Below, piece by piece: positions 42,347 through 53,109 of a stretch of DNA of 64,000 nucleotides (positions are counted from its first letter, which is position 1; every line of letters starts with the position of its first letter). The stretch spans positions 83,171,881 through 83,235,880 of the forward strand of contig CM043957.1 in the NCBI GenBank assembly GCA_014529385.2, given 5' to 3'. The stretch comes from Adiantum capillus-veneris. Its lineage: Eukaryota; Streptophyta; Polypodiopsida; Polypodiales; Pteridaceae. Both the position numbers and the translations under genes were made by a program. The notes under the pieces are model-generated. The model worked only from the letters and a program-made list of their open reading frames with translations, had not been told where the DNA came from and did not search any database.

Positions 42347-42828
42347 CTATGGTGTTGAGCCGGGATTCTTCTTTTGGTACTCCAAAAGTTCTAACTCTGT
42401 TTGCCGGGATTCTTCTTTTGATACTCCAAAAGTTCTAACTCTGTTTGCCGGGATTACATTAGTGACTTTCTCCAAAAGCCACTCGTTGAGGGTTTGATTG
42501 GTGTCTTCAGAGATAGTCAGGTCCATACGTGTGGGAAGCAAGTAGAATATCTGCAACACCCTCAATTCTTCTCCCCAACGTATTTTCTTCAAATCAGTAG
42601 CCAGGCATCCTAGCTTCTGAGCGTTGATGCAGTAAACCCCTCTACAAGTGTCCAATTGAGCCCCCATCCTCTATCGATGCGAGTGGAGTGCGGTGTATGA
42701 GCCTTCAACAGCATCTCCATGACATCTCGCCTGAACTGGTAAACTGGGGACCATCGAGCTTGCTCGTAAATAAGCTCAAACACTTGGAACTTCTGATTTT
42801 CTAGCACGGGGTCTTCCTGCAACACCAA
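42347..42828 (-). pseudogene. Extra open frame upstream of Gypsy-C gag, unidentified
   Basis: Two frames overlap with a 1-base shift at a run of G near 42663. They read as one protein of roughly 160 residues: MVLQEDPVLENQKFQVFELIYEQARW at the N-terminus, then YCINAQKLGCLATDLKKIRWGE, then MDLTISEDTNQTLNEWLLEKV. It lies between PBS and gag, an unusual place for a coding region in chromoviruses. A 44-bp tandem duplication (42362-42449) disturbs its end. It is not Gag-like. It could be a captured host exon or an accessory frame; family not recognised. Confidence 0.4.
42362..42449. repeat. 44-bp tandem duplication
   Basis: Two units GGGATTCTTCTTTTG..TTTGCC, identical except for one base; the length is not a multiple of three, so it shifts the frame of the upstream open frame. 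Confidence 0.9.
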
Positions 42829-42918
42829 TGCAAGGAATTCGGATCAGCTACCTATATACCCTTAGTTCTTTTTAAATATTCAAACAATACGACTTTATAT
42901 CTCAGTCTAACCTAAACC

Positions 42919-42933
42919 TTAGCTCTGATACCA
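42919..42933 (-). promoter_or_regulatory. Gypsy-C primer-binding site
   Basis: Minus strand CTGGTATCAGAGCT directly follows the 5' LTR end; iMet type, as in Copia-2. Confidence 0.85.
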
Positions 42934-42935
42934 GG

Positions 42936-44162
42936 TGTGAGGTCCCCACCCCGCCGTCTCAACGACGGATCTGATGGTAAACTTGGTGGCCACTAGATCT
43001 ATAGCGGAAGCAAACAAAGTGGTCCAGGGTTCATCTAGCGGATGATCTCTCATCACAAAGTGAGTCGAGTTCGAGCCTACTAGCAACGAGATCTAGCTCC
43101 ACCTCGCCGGGAAAGAGTGTTTAACTTATCTAGCGATCCTAAGATCCACCTTCCAAGATGAGAGAAGTCTCGAGTGCCTTTTTTCCCATGTTCCAAAGGC
43201 ACGTACACTTGAGACCTCGCCGCTCTTGGGGCAATGAGTATTACTAGTATCGATTTATAACACTATGGGGCCGGAGAGTTCCCGACCAATCGCCTAGCTG
43301 CCCAATGGAGTTTTCGATGGAGTTTCTCAAATTTCTGATCCAATGGAGTCCTCGAGATGAGAATCGGACATCACTTCCCTCCTTTGCTTCTTCTCCAAAA
43401 ACTATGTGTGCTGACAGCACCTCCCCAAGGTGTATGTGTAAGTGAGTGTGTGTGTACTGAGTGGGTGTGTGAGCATGTGTGTGTGTGTGTGTGTGTGAGC
43501 ACTCTCTTAAATAGGCCCCTCCATGTTGAAAATCGACCCACGCTGCTATAAGCATCTGAATGAGCACTCACTTCATGCATGGCAGGTCTAGTTACATGCC
43601 TACCGAGTGTCCAGTTAGCTAGTGTAACTGACTCTCACACTCTCTCTCAAGCTTCACAACTCTCCCACAACTCCCAAGAGAAGAGAAGGCGCCCCCTAGC
43701 TGCTAAAGTAGGCTCTGAGTGGCCTGGGACCTGTTCCCACATAGCCTTGAGTCCCAGTGCCTCCCCGCACAACCTTATGAAATTTTGGTTTTAGGCTAAA
43801 ACGGGTCATACAAGTCGGAATTTAATGCCATAAATTGCTATACTAAGCTCTAACTAAGGTGTATCTGTCCGAGTACCTGCCATATTTAGCAGCCCCCGGG
43901 GTCCGAAAATGCATTGTTTTCAAATCGGGGTACGAGTGCAGTTTTTCGAGACGGTCAAAACTAAACGGGTCGGGTGACCAAAAACTTACTATTTTTGGAA
44001 ATTTTTCACAAATTATTTTAATTCACATTTGGAAGCTTTATAACATTCTAAACATCATGGCACTGACAGAATTTGGAAAATTGCTAAAAATAGTAAGTTT
44101 TTCCATTATGTTCATTCCATGGTACAAGGGTGCTCTTTTTGGTCGGGGTCAGAGACCTTACA
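42936..44162 (-). repeat. Gypsy-C 5' LTR
   Basis: 1227 bp. It matches 30790-31311 plus 36927-37898 except for a missing segment around 43265-43320 and many single-base differences, so Gypsy-C is clearly older than Copia-2. A TATA-like CCTATTTAAGAG on the minus strand lies at 43505-43516. Confidence 0.9.
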
Positions 44163-44399
44163 TAAAGTGATCATCATCATTATCAATGCCCGAGGATGCC
44201 CGTCAATCGGACATTGTCTGAGAAAGTATTGCATCGAGCACTGAAGAGATGGTCAATAGATTTGCTCTTGGACTCGTGGGGAGCCCTTTGTTTGTTGTCT
44301 TGAGTTCTTTGTGTGGTGCATGCACGAGGACCATAACACCAAGAAGGTTTTGGCTATTTTTAGTAGGTGACAAGCGAGGGAATCTCTCCAAATGCAATC

Positions 44400-45060
44400 A
44401 CCTATGATATGTATTGGAAAGATATGGTTGCATAGGGATGTAATCTCTTGAAAAAGACTGATTGCAAGATATGCCAACAACCAAACGACCAAGAAGCTAT
44501 GGGATGCATTAAATGGATGCAAAGCAACGGCGTCTCTCCAACTGCAATCACGTATGCTTGCATCTTGATGGCATGTGGGATTAGGTAAGATGTTGATATG
44601 GGCATTGACATTTAGGATGATAAAGTTAATTAGGGGCTATAGAACATAAACCTACAGCTTGGCAATGCCTTGGAAAAATTGTATGCCGAATGTGGTGTGC
44701 AAGAAAACACAAAAAATGTACATTTGTCTTTGGGATGCCATCTCTTTACACACACTGATTGCAGTATATGCTCAACAATGGTATGACTAGGAAGCTATGG
44801 ATTGCTTTCAATGATTAAGGCTTGCTGGAGCAATGCCCTTAGCTCCGCGTAATGTTGTGGCCATTGACAAGAGAATGCATATCCATGATGAGATTTCTAG
44901 GTGGGGATTGTCTATTTTGTGCTATGATTGACACTAGAGGGTGAGTTTCATGGATGGATCTCAATGCAAGAGTTGTTGAACCATCGTAATGTGCTAGGTA
45001 AATACTCTCACAAACATGTATGTTGTAATCGAAGCCAGTTGAGGCCAACAGGCTCTTCGT
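44400..45060 (+). pseudogene. PPR-protein relic with two repeat blocks
   Basis: The plus strand gives, across frames, ICQQPNDQEAMGCIKWMQSNGVSPTAITYACILMACG and then LGNALEKLYAECGVQ. LIAVYAQQWYD-stop-EAMDCFQ and IDKRMHIHDEISRWGL follow. These are in the expected PPR order (AL-MYAKCG, LIAGYAQ, EAL-CF-MQ-GV-P--VT, GAIDKG--IHDEI). Multiple stops and frameshifts make it a relic. The IHDEI and YAQ wording matches fern PPR proteins as I remember them. Confidence 0.7.
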
Positions 45061-45139
45061 CTTTGTTGTAAATCAATCAACCAATTGTGTGCATTGGAGT
45101 TGGGTTATTCAAATGAAAGGCACTTTTTTTTGTGAGCTA

Positions 45140-45507
45140 CAAGTTGAAGTTGAAAGGGATTTCATTCACGTGATCACAAACATGTGAACACGTTAATAAC
45201 ATTGAGTGAGCACATTTCAAAATACGTGATCACGTTAACTATTCACATGACTTCCCCTTAACCTATAGAAATCATCCAATTCGGTAAGCCCACTGGGATT
45301 TTTTCATTTCTTAATGGTCTCAATTTAGGATTCACATAGTTTCCTAGTAAGCTCGTTAAGAAAAACATATACCTCGGTGGGTTGCCAAGTCACCACTTAC
45401 TGGCATTTTTGTGATCACGTTAATGTGATTATGTGGATGTGATTATAAACATTGTGATCAGAAGAAATTTCATGTGATTACGTGAATATTAAATCCCCTA
45501 CAACTTG
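45140..45507. repeat. 368-bp foldback (MITE-like) repeat
   Basis: The ends CAAGTTG..AGGGATTT..ATTCACGTGATCACA and TGTGATTACGTGAATATTAAATCCCC..CAACTTG are inverted relative to each other over about 45 bp with some gaps. The interior repeats GTGATCACGTTAA several times on both strands. No target duplication was identified and nothing is encoded. Confidence 0.45.
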
Positions 45508-45639
45508 CCCTACCTTCGTGTATCATCCTTTCTTAGAGTGCTCCGATTGCAAGTTAAGCTCAACTAGGGCTGGGGTATTTTAGAAAGTAGTAATGCTCTC
45601 GTTAATATGTATGCTAATATGCTCTCTTTTACCTTTCTC

Positions 45640-45870
45640 AATTGTTTTTGAGTTTCCATAGGCTTTAAGAATAGGTGACTGTATCTGGAGGGTGACCTTG
45701 CTACTACAATTTCTCAAAATAGCTTAGAGTATATGGAATCTACTCTTGACAAACCTGACTAGCTATAGGTGAGGACCAAAACAGAATCTCTTGAGTAGAC
45801 AACTCATCACATTAAGGACTTGTGCTATCTTCACTAGAGCCTCGCATTTGACATACATCTCCACTAGAGC
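45640..45870 (-). pseudogene. PPR-protein relic, inverted copy
   Basis: The minus strand is homologous to 28740-28960: KCEALVKIAQV, then the CTACTCAAGAGATT block giving LLKRFCFGPHL, then the AAGGTCACCCTCCA block and ACAGTCACCTA. It is the end of the same PPR segment in opposite orientation on the other side of Gypsy-C. Confidence 0.6.
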
Positions 45871-47030
45871 ATTTCTTAAACATAATTATAACTATGATTT
45901 ATAATCCTCTATTTTTCTATGTTAAAAATATGAATCTTTTAGTTTCATATAATCTAATAATTATGTGAATTAGTGCTCTTAATCAAAGAATTATTATTTT
46001 AGCATTACAAATATATAAAATTAAGTTAATTTTTATGTAGAAAGTCTTGATCCTTTCTATTTTATGATGTAAATGTATAAAAACAGTCTTAGATTAATTA
46101 TCCTTCACTAATCTAAGTGATTTATGGTTAATTAACTTGATTAGGTCACTAGAATTTTAGCTCTCATGGTGATTCTGAGTAGAGTCCTCAAAGCAAGAGA
46201 GTATTTTGATAGGGTCTCCGAATTAAAGTGAATTTGGGAGAGTTGGTAGCTTTTTATAGACTTTTGTCTCAGTAAGCTACGTACAAATGAGCTTAAGTAT
46301 CCTCCCAGCTTCAAGTGAATTTGGGAGAGTTAGTAGCTTTTTATAGACTTTTGTCTCAGTAAGCTACGTACAAATGAGCTTAAGTAGCCTCCCAGCTTCC
46401 CCAAGCACCCCTTCTGCTATTTCTAGCCTTCACATGACCTGCTCATAGTCCTCAATAGCTATACAACTTGAAAATGAATCCATTCTATCTTGGTTGCATT
46501 CCTTGCTTGAATCAAGAATATCTATCCATGTGGTTAGGACCTTGTGACACCTTGTCCAAGCCATATGATATAATATCTACAAAGGTCTCCTCTTATTTAT
46601 TCATTTAAAGTAACTATGTAAAGTATTGGAGGAGATTCAAGGATTAATTTACATTCAATATTGATTTGAAAAATTTCTAGCTGAATTAATGTTGTGCTTC
46701 ACTTATAAATATACCAAGAATCACTACTTCTATGATAAGAATTTATCAATTTTTGACCCTGATATTTTTAAATAGGAACAAAACACCTTTTACTTAGTTT
46801 ATTAAGCACACAATCTATGGCAAAATGAGGTAGGCTACATGATAATTGCATGCTTGAGATAGATGGCATACCTCAAACACCATGTACACTAGCCATCTAT
46901 TACAAAAATAAATTTCACATGTACAAGTTGGATCAGATTCTCAAAGCAAAACATGCTCACCTTCCCTTATGTGTGCATAGTTGAGTACAACCATGATTGA
47001 AAATAGGGTAGTGTCATCAAAATAGACTTT
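45871..47030. other. AT-rich intergenic sequence
   Basis: No gene recognised. It contains an 87-bp tandem duplication (46226-46399). Otherwise unremarkable. Confidence 0.45.
46226..46399. repeat. 87-bp tandem duplication
   Basis: Two copies of AAGTGAATTTGGGAGAG..CTCCCAGCTTC differ at two or three bases only. Confidence 0.9.
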
Positions 47031-47357
47031 TTGATGGATGAAGCAATTTTAAAATATTTAATGAACTATGTTGACTTCATTCCATTCCAACTATGGGTCA
47101 TGCAAGAATTAACCAAAAACAATGATGCTCTCTCTCTTGACCTTAAAGACAAAAATGCTCTAGAAATGCCTCAAACTGAGCTAGAAATGCAAGAGCAACC
47201 AAGGCACTACTTATTAATGCTAAATAGGTTGTGGAACATTCAAAAGCCACAAGATGATTTCATGAGAATTTTGACAATCTACTACAAAACTGAAATGGCC
47301 CAAAAGAAGTCTTGCAATGTGACTTCCTCTAATTGGAAATTGGGTCTTGCAATGTGA
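47031..47357 (+). CDS. 108-codon open frame, unidentified
   Basis: Encodes MMDEAILKYLMNYVDFIPF followed by hydrophilic, Glu/Asn/Leu-rich protein with EMPQTELEMQEQ. No domain was recognised. A perfect 33-bp direct repeat (TCTTGCAATGTGACTTCC..) at its 3' end suggests slippage. Probably a decayed or chance frame. Confidence 0.2.
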   Translation: MMDEAILKYLMNYVDFIPFQLWVMQELTKNNDALSLDLKDKNALEMPQTELEMQEQPRHYLLMLNRLWNIQKPQDDFMRILTIYYKTEMAQKKSCNVTSSNWKLGLAM

Positions 47358-47838
47358 CTTCCTCTAATTGGAAATTGTTTTCTATGGGCCCAAGTGTTAA
47401 TGTTGAGGTTACAATAAACCCAAAAGCCCATGAAAATTGAAAAAAGATTGAAAAATTTCATTTGGTTCAAAAAATATTTTCTAGAACCAAAGGGGGTTAA
47501 GACGACCCAAGAATTGGTCGTTTCTCTCTCGTTGCACCCTAGCTAGGGAACAAGGGCTAGTGACCAAATATGGGCAAAGATCAACATTTATTATCATTAA
47601 GATTTCATTAAATTCCATTGTGTATAATTTTTGTTGGCCCCATAAGTGAGGGAAGAAGAAATAAAGTTGACTAAAATGAAAAACTGGGCACCCACTTTCC
47701 ATCTTTTGTGTAGCCTCACCCTGTATCTCCACATGTCATGCAAGCTATGGGTGCACTCTCTGAGGTTTGACGAGTGTGGACTAAGGGAGCCTCACTTAGG
47801 ATTTGGAGCACGTTTAGGCTCATAAAGGAGCTCTTTGC

Positions 47839-47884
<46 letters not shown>

Positions 47885-49300
47885 ACCCACACACACACAC
47901 ATTAATTATCTGTCACATCTTCATACAATGCGATCATGGTGATTACTACAGTATTTTCCTGTCAAGATTACAATGGATATTAATACATCTATATTTATCT
48001 AGTTATGAATATTTTGCAAGGCTCTACCTACCCTTTGTAGGTACTTAATAGTTACATAGCTAATAGGCCTTGAGAGAAGGGGCTAGAATTGTCTGGTTTA
48101 TAGATATTAGATATTGCTTGGTTAAGGAGATAATTAGCATATGTTATGTGATGGCCTTAGACTTCACATTCCATATTAGCTAAACAAGAGTTTAAATCAA
48201 ACTGTACACAAGCTTTTACTCTCTTTAGTACAAAATCCTTATGGATCAAGCTCACATAGCCGATAGGCCTCAAGAGAAGGGGCTAGGACTATCTTGTTTA
48301 AAAAAAATTCCTTATTAAGGAGCTAATTAACATATGGTTTTTGAGTTGAAGAAAAGAAATTAGCCTTCTAAATCTGTATTAGCAAAACAAGATCTAAGGC
48401 CGGATTGTACAACATAAGATATTGCTCTCTTTTGTACGAAACCCTTTTTTGTTTTCACTCCGAGGCGATGTTGGCCTCAGTAAATTTGACCCGCATCAAG
48501 TCTCCAATTCTCCCTCTAATCTTCTCCATTAGTACTATTACTTAAATTTTTTTGTGATACTACTATTGTTAATGCATGCTAAATAATTGCTAGTCTATTT
48601 GTTTCAAATTCTTTCTACTCAAAAGAGAGGGAATGTGATAAAATTGTGGTAGAATGCTACCAATCTTTTGGAAGAGAGAAACATGTTAGATTTATGGATG
48701 ATGGTGATGAAAATGAGGCCACACATAGGAGCCACTACTCCATAAGTCATTGGGAAAGAGCTACAACTAAAACTTTGGTCGACGTGAGCGATCTTGAGGA
48801 GCCATTTTTGCATTGATAAATCATAGCTCTAACATCAATCTCATGCCTTTGAAAAATTACAAAGCTGTTGTACCTATGGGGATGATTGGAAACTTTTGGT
48901 TCAATTCTCCAACATTTGGAAAATTAGAGAACATATGTGTGCATGCCATCACATTTGGCATCAATTAATGAGCTTCAAGCCAAATCGATAGTGTCAAGTA
49001 TTGCATGCAGGGTTTGTATTCAATGCATCTTTTGACAACAAGGTGAAAACATGTATTGGTGGTACTACTCTAAACACTATTTGGTGGTACCCTTTACAAA
49101 AAGTGGAGACTCGTCAATTTTTAAGGAATCACAAAACTTAACATACCTTATACTTTTAGATTCTTCTTTAAGAAATCTATCCATTGATATATGACAAGCT
49201 TGTTTATTTTATAGGGTGGCCTTTGAAATATTAGATTGAAAGGACTTTCTTCTAAAGAATGAATATGATCAGAACTAGAAAGATTTGGATATACGTTGGA
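47358..49300. other. Intergenic with simple and local repeats
   Basis: A (CT)n(CA)n tract lies at 47838-47901. A diverged direct duplication with a period of about 200 bp lies at 48052-48445 (TAATAGGCC..GAGAAGGGGCTAG in both). No gene recognised. Confidence 0.45.
48052..48445. repeat. Diverged ~200-bp tandem duplication
   Basis: The words ACATAGC-ATAGGCC, GAGAAGGGGCTAG, TAAGGAG-TAATTA, ATTAGC-AAACAAGA and TACAAAATCC / TACGAAACCC occur in the same order in both halves, with about 20-25 percent divergence judged by eye. Confidence 0.65.
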
Positions 49301-49994
49301 TGTATATCTTACATACTCTCTTGCTCTACTAGCTTTATTGTCTCATTAACGGGAATCTCGTCAGATCCCTCTCCAAACAAAAAGACGTAAAGCAACCCTC
49401 TCTCTCCTCTCTCTTCCATCTCTCCTCTCTCTTCCCTTGCGTGGTTCGCCATCGTTGCCCTCTGCGGCCCTGGCCTCTTGTTCCATCTGCAACGCATTGA
49501 ACAATCCTGCAGCTCCCCTTCCCCATGCGCCCAATGATGGTTTGCAAATGTCTCGCATACCAACGGAGCAGACATCACAGGCATTATGGCTTCCGCTACC
49601 AGAGAGAGAGAGCCTTTAGGCTCAGAGCGCGGGCGCAAACACACACACACACACACGCCGACATTCTCTGGCTCTGCTGCAGGTCCCTCTCCCGGCTCGA
49701 CCTGATGCGCCGCCCGTGCACAACGAAATGTCCTTCTCTCTCTCTCTCTCTCTCTCTGAGCGTGTGTTGCTCTCGACGCATTCATCCTCAATTCCTGCAA
49801 CCTGGCCACCGTCACCTCACCTTTTGCTTGCCTTTTCTCTCACGCCAATCCAGAGTCCATGTATCTTCTTTGATTCCTCTTAACGAGACCAGCTTGAAAA
49901 TTGGGGACGCTTACTTGATACTTAACCAATTTGTTTCAAGCACAAGAAGTTTTGGACAAATTCTCACAATAATTCCCACATTGTGACTTGCCTC
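49301..49994. other. GC-richer stretch with simple repeats, no supported gene
   Basis: A 168-codon minus-strand frame (49309-49815) overlaps (CT)n and (CA)n tracts and is Arg/Glu-rich low complexity. Competing frames exist on both strands, so I do not call a gene. The block could be a 5' gene end that has lost its exons. Confidence 0.3.
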
Positions 49995-50150
49995 AACATC
50001 ATGAGCTTCTGTGAGGGAGGCACCACATACCTAGCTAGATACGATTGGGGGCAGGGGACCGCCGGCCCGGTGGGGGGGACCGGGGGTCCCCTACCCCCAA
50101 TCGTACCTAGTTAGGTATGCGGTGCCTCTCGAGAAGAAGCTCATGATGTT
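49995..50150. repeat. 156-bp near-perfect hairpin (MITE or hairpin-RNA-like)
   Basis: Arms 49995-50060 and 50085-50150 are each 66 bp and pair at about 57 positions, with most mismatches in one internal loop (GTGAGGGA against TCTCGAGA). The loop is 24 bp and GC-rich (GCCGGCCCGG..). Outer ends AACATCATGAGCTTCT / AGAAGCTCATGATGTT pair perfectly. No flanking duplication is visible. It may be a foldback element or the template of a small-RNA precursor. Confidence 0.8.
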
Positions 50151-51087
50151 ATTCATTGTATGAAAAACACTGAAAAGGACTCGATTTTCCTACATGAGAA
50201 AATTTCTGAATCTTCTTGTGAAGGTATCCGACTTGTATTCCTAAGCTGATGAACCTAGATGACTTACTGAAAGGTGCATAGGGTCATATGCATCCTGGAC
50301 AAGGAACCTTTGCATAACGTACATACTCAAATCACTAAAAACTTTGAAGATGCATATAAAAGTGTACAAATCTACGACATCTAATCAAATAAGAAAATAG
50401 TCTTTAGTCAAGATGGAACTCAAAGAGTATTTGCTCCTTTTTGCACATAGAAACAAGAAAAACCTACCCCTAACTTATGCATTAGAGCCAGTTAAGGAAG
50501 TTATGGCTCTCTCTCTCCATTGGATAATTTGTCTTTCACATGAGCATGAAAAAATTGTTGTCCTAAAGAAAAATGTCGAACAAAATGTCAATATACTAAA
50601 AGTAGAAAATATAATCTTTTCAAATCCTTATGCCTAAATCGAGATTAGATAAATAAAGCCTACCGGCAAAATGCTATGAATTCAAGAAGAGGTTAGATTC
50701 AAAGAAAGCGATAGGTAAAGTTTGTACTCAAAAAAAGGATAGGCAATTAGGAACAATTACTTCAGTTTATGAAAAAGAGAGTAGTAACTCAATACAAAAT
50801 GTCAAGATAATGCATCCTACATAGTTTTGGCAATCTCACTTGACCAACAAGCTACAGTGTCGGATTTGTAAAAACTCCGACAACATTTCCTTTGTTTTAT
50901 GTCCACATTTTCAAAAAACCATTCATGATATCTCACATTTCCTTTGTTTTATGTACATATTCTAAAAAAAACCATTCATGCGATCTCACATGAGGTTCTA
51001 GGCATATCAATACAGCAAAAGTATAATTGTGCTATAATAAACAAAAATCATAACACCAGCTAATGTTGTACAATATGTACCTAGCCA
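50151..51087. other. Intergenic, one weak open frame
   Basis: A 74-codon frame at 50413-50637 (MELKEYLLLFAHRNKKN..) has no recognisable motif. A short direct repeat of CATTTCCTTTGTTTTATGT lies at about 50885-50960. Otherwise nothing recognised. Confidence 0.35.
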
Positions 51088-51096
51088 TGATGATAG

Positions 51097-51496
51097 GGCT
51101 CGTCTTAGATGTCGGACTCTCTATCGACGTGGCAAGGAGTCGCGTCCACCGGAAACCGGTTCATTTGAAAAAGGTTTAAACAAACCACCACCCCCCGCGA
51201 GGTTTAAACATAATAGCCGTTTGAGCACGTGTTGAGAATGAGCAACGTGGTTATGCTAGTGGTAAAGCTGTGGTCTCTCATAGCGGGCGTCCGTGTTCAA
51301 ACCCTGCTAGTGAAGTTGAAATGATTAAACACTTTTGGTGATTGAGCATTTCGCTTTGTGCAAACTAAGCGGCTTGCGAAAAAAACTAAGGGTTGAAATA
51401 TGACCTGCTGGACCGGCCCTGCAGGTCAAAACATTTGCCACTTGGACGACTCTCAAGGGTGCCACCTCCTTGAGAGTCCGATATTTAGAGAGAGCC
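51097..51496. mobile_element. 400-bp Mutator-like element carrying a tRNA-like segment
   Basis: The flanking direct repeat TGATGATAG (51088-51096 and 51497-51505) is a perfect 9-bp target duplication, the hallmark of Mutator-like transposons. Terminal inverted repeats begin GGCTC, share TCGGACTCTC exactly and extend about 37 bp to GTGGCA with some mismatches. No transposase is encoded. The interior holds pol III promoter-like boxes at 51248-51303, so this is a small non-autonomous element that carries, or was invaded by, a tRNA-derived sequence. Confidence 0.85.
51240..51312 (+). ncRNA. tRNA-derived (SINE-like) segment with A and B boxes
   Basis: An A-box-like TGGTTATGCTAGTGG (51248-51262) and a B-box GTTCAAACC (51295-51303) are 33 bp apart, a normal tRNA spacing. 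The sequence between (AAAGCTGTGGTCTCTCA) is like plant tRNA-derived SINE heads. No clean cloverleaf with matching acceptor stem was found, so it is not a functional tRNA gene. Confidence 0.6.
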
Positions 51497-51505
51497 TGAT
51501 GATAG

Positions 51506-52426
51506 TAATCTCCACATAGAAAGTAGATATGTTTTGATATGTACATGCCAAAGAAATCATTTCAAACCTTCCTAGCCCAATCTCAAAAATGTATCAGTTC
51601 TTATTGAATGGTAGCCACATTTTCTTCAATAAAGCAAACAAAATATGTGAAGTCATACAAACTAGCAAGTAGACTATAAGTCATACAAACTAGCAAGTAG
51701 AGACATCCCCATTTTACTAAACAATAAAGTAGACTATAAGAGTAAAGACATCCCCATTTTACTAAACAAAACAAAAAAGATATGTGAAACCACTTAGACC
51801 AACTAGCAAAAATAGGTTGTACAAACAATGTACCAAAAAGTGTACTGAGTAGATGCAGTGCACTACCTGGGTTTCATTTTCATAATACAATGGGTTGGTG
51901 ATGAAGGTTGGATGTACCCAAGACCTCGATTTTGCAACCACCAAATAGGACATGTGGTTGGCTGTGTCTCAAGCAAGAGAAATCTTGTGGCAATAGATGC
52001 ATCCCTTCAATTATAAGCTCGATAATGATGCCATTTGTTCAATACCCAAGGATTTGGAGGAGCCCATGAATGTTGACATCTTTTAAATAGATACTGATGT
52101 TTTAATTTGTGTGTAGTAAAGTGTATGGGGAATCCTTTTCCTAGCCAGTCTCTTTAGTGCTAAATTTTTTGCCTAAGATGAACCGCACACACGCAATGTG
52201 CAAGGCTATGTATGTTAGAGAGAATGTTCAAGTCATGAGGGGAATATGCACTAGCGCCAAGCCTACACCTTAATAAAGAATGCAACAAATTCACTAGAAT
52301 TAAAAAAGGCAAGCATGCGTCTGCGAGAGGGAAGAAAGCAATCTGGGAATGATCATATCTAAATTATACATATATGTGCCAAAGATGGTGTCCAACCTTG
52401 CACTAGAGCTTCTATATTTGTTTGTT

Positions 52427-52480
<54 letters not shown>

Positions 52481-52812
52481 GATAAAATCCTCATGTGAGG
52501 AGCCAAGAGCAAGGCTTGCATAAGAGCGTGCGCATGTGTGTGTTTTGAGAAAATCCCCGTGGCAAGGAGCCACAAACCATGCTTTCCGAGCAAGAGTAGA
52601 CCCAAAACAAAGGATGCAGTGAGAACTTCTTGATATTTCATAAGAGAGAACAATCCAAAATGATGGATAGAAGCAGTTGAGAGTTTCTTCTTGTTTTGTT
52701 GATGATTATAGTCACTTTGATTGACTTTGAGGCTGATTTTCAAGACTTTGTGGTTGTTCCTTGAGAGTGTAATTGATGCATAAATTGTCTTTGCTGCTTT
52801 TCTTCAATTGTT
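51506..52812. other. Intergenic with local duplications and a GT repeat
   Basis: Short tandem duplications at 51650-51770 (TCATACAAACTAGCAAGTAGA and ACATCCCCATTTTACTAAACAA each twice), (GT)n at 52430-52479, and a loose repeat of AAAATCC-CATG-GAGGAGCCA at 52484-52580. The Gypsy-B 5' LTR is expected here, but no sequence like the family LTR was recognised. Confidence 0.4.
52430..52479. repeat. (GT)n microsatellite
   Basis: About 25 GT units. Confidence 0.95.
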
Positions 52813-53109
52813 TGCATCGTTGAGCCCACTATGTGGGGGATGGTGCACACCTCGGGAGCTTTGGACTTAATAATGGAGTCTTTTTAGACTTGCCTACGGC
52901 TTTACCATTATCGAGCCATAAGACGTCCGAAAGGAGCTAGCCCTTGGCAACTCTGCTATGTTAGACCTACTCCTCTACTCTCTATAATTAACCACTCTGA
53001 GCCGTGGGTGTAGATATTTAAGAGCCGATTTTTAAAGGATAAGAGGAGTGGCAAGTAAGGTTTTGAATTGCCAAAGCATACACTAAGTACATACATAAAT
53101 TTTGTTAAC

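Larger units (their letters stand above)
30790..44162 (-). mobile_element. Gypsy-C, chromovirus-like LTR retrotransposon (with Copia-2 inside its 3' LTR)
   Basis: LTRs at 30790-37898 (interrupted) and 42936-44162 begin TGTGAGGTCCCCA and end GAGACCTTACA on the plus strand. A perfect 5-bp duplication taaag flanks the element (30785-30789 and 44163-44167). On the minus strand an iMet-type PBS and a PPT (TTGGGGAGGT) adjoin the LTRs. The gene order is Gag, protease, RT, RNase H, integrase, chromodomain, the chromovirus order. All coding parts carry stops or frameshifts. The right LTR has lost roughly 270 bp compared with the left one. Confidence 0.92.

Noticed and set aside
49309-49815. 168-codon minus-strand frame
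   Set aside because: Overlaps (CT)n and (CA)n tracts, is Arg/Glu low complexity, and competes with equally long frames on the other strand.
51240-51312. Functional tRNA gene
   Set aside because: A and B boxes are present, but I could not build a convincing acceptor stem and anticodon arm; treated as a tRNA-derived segment inside a MULE.
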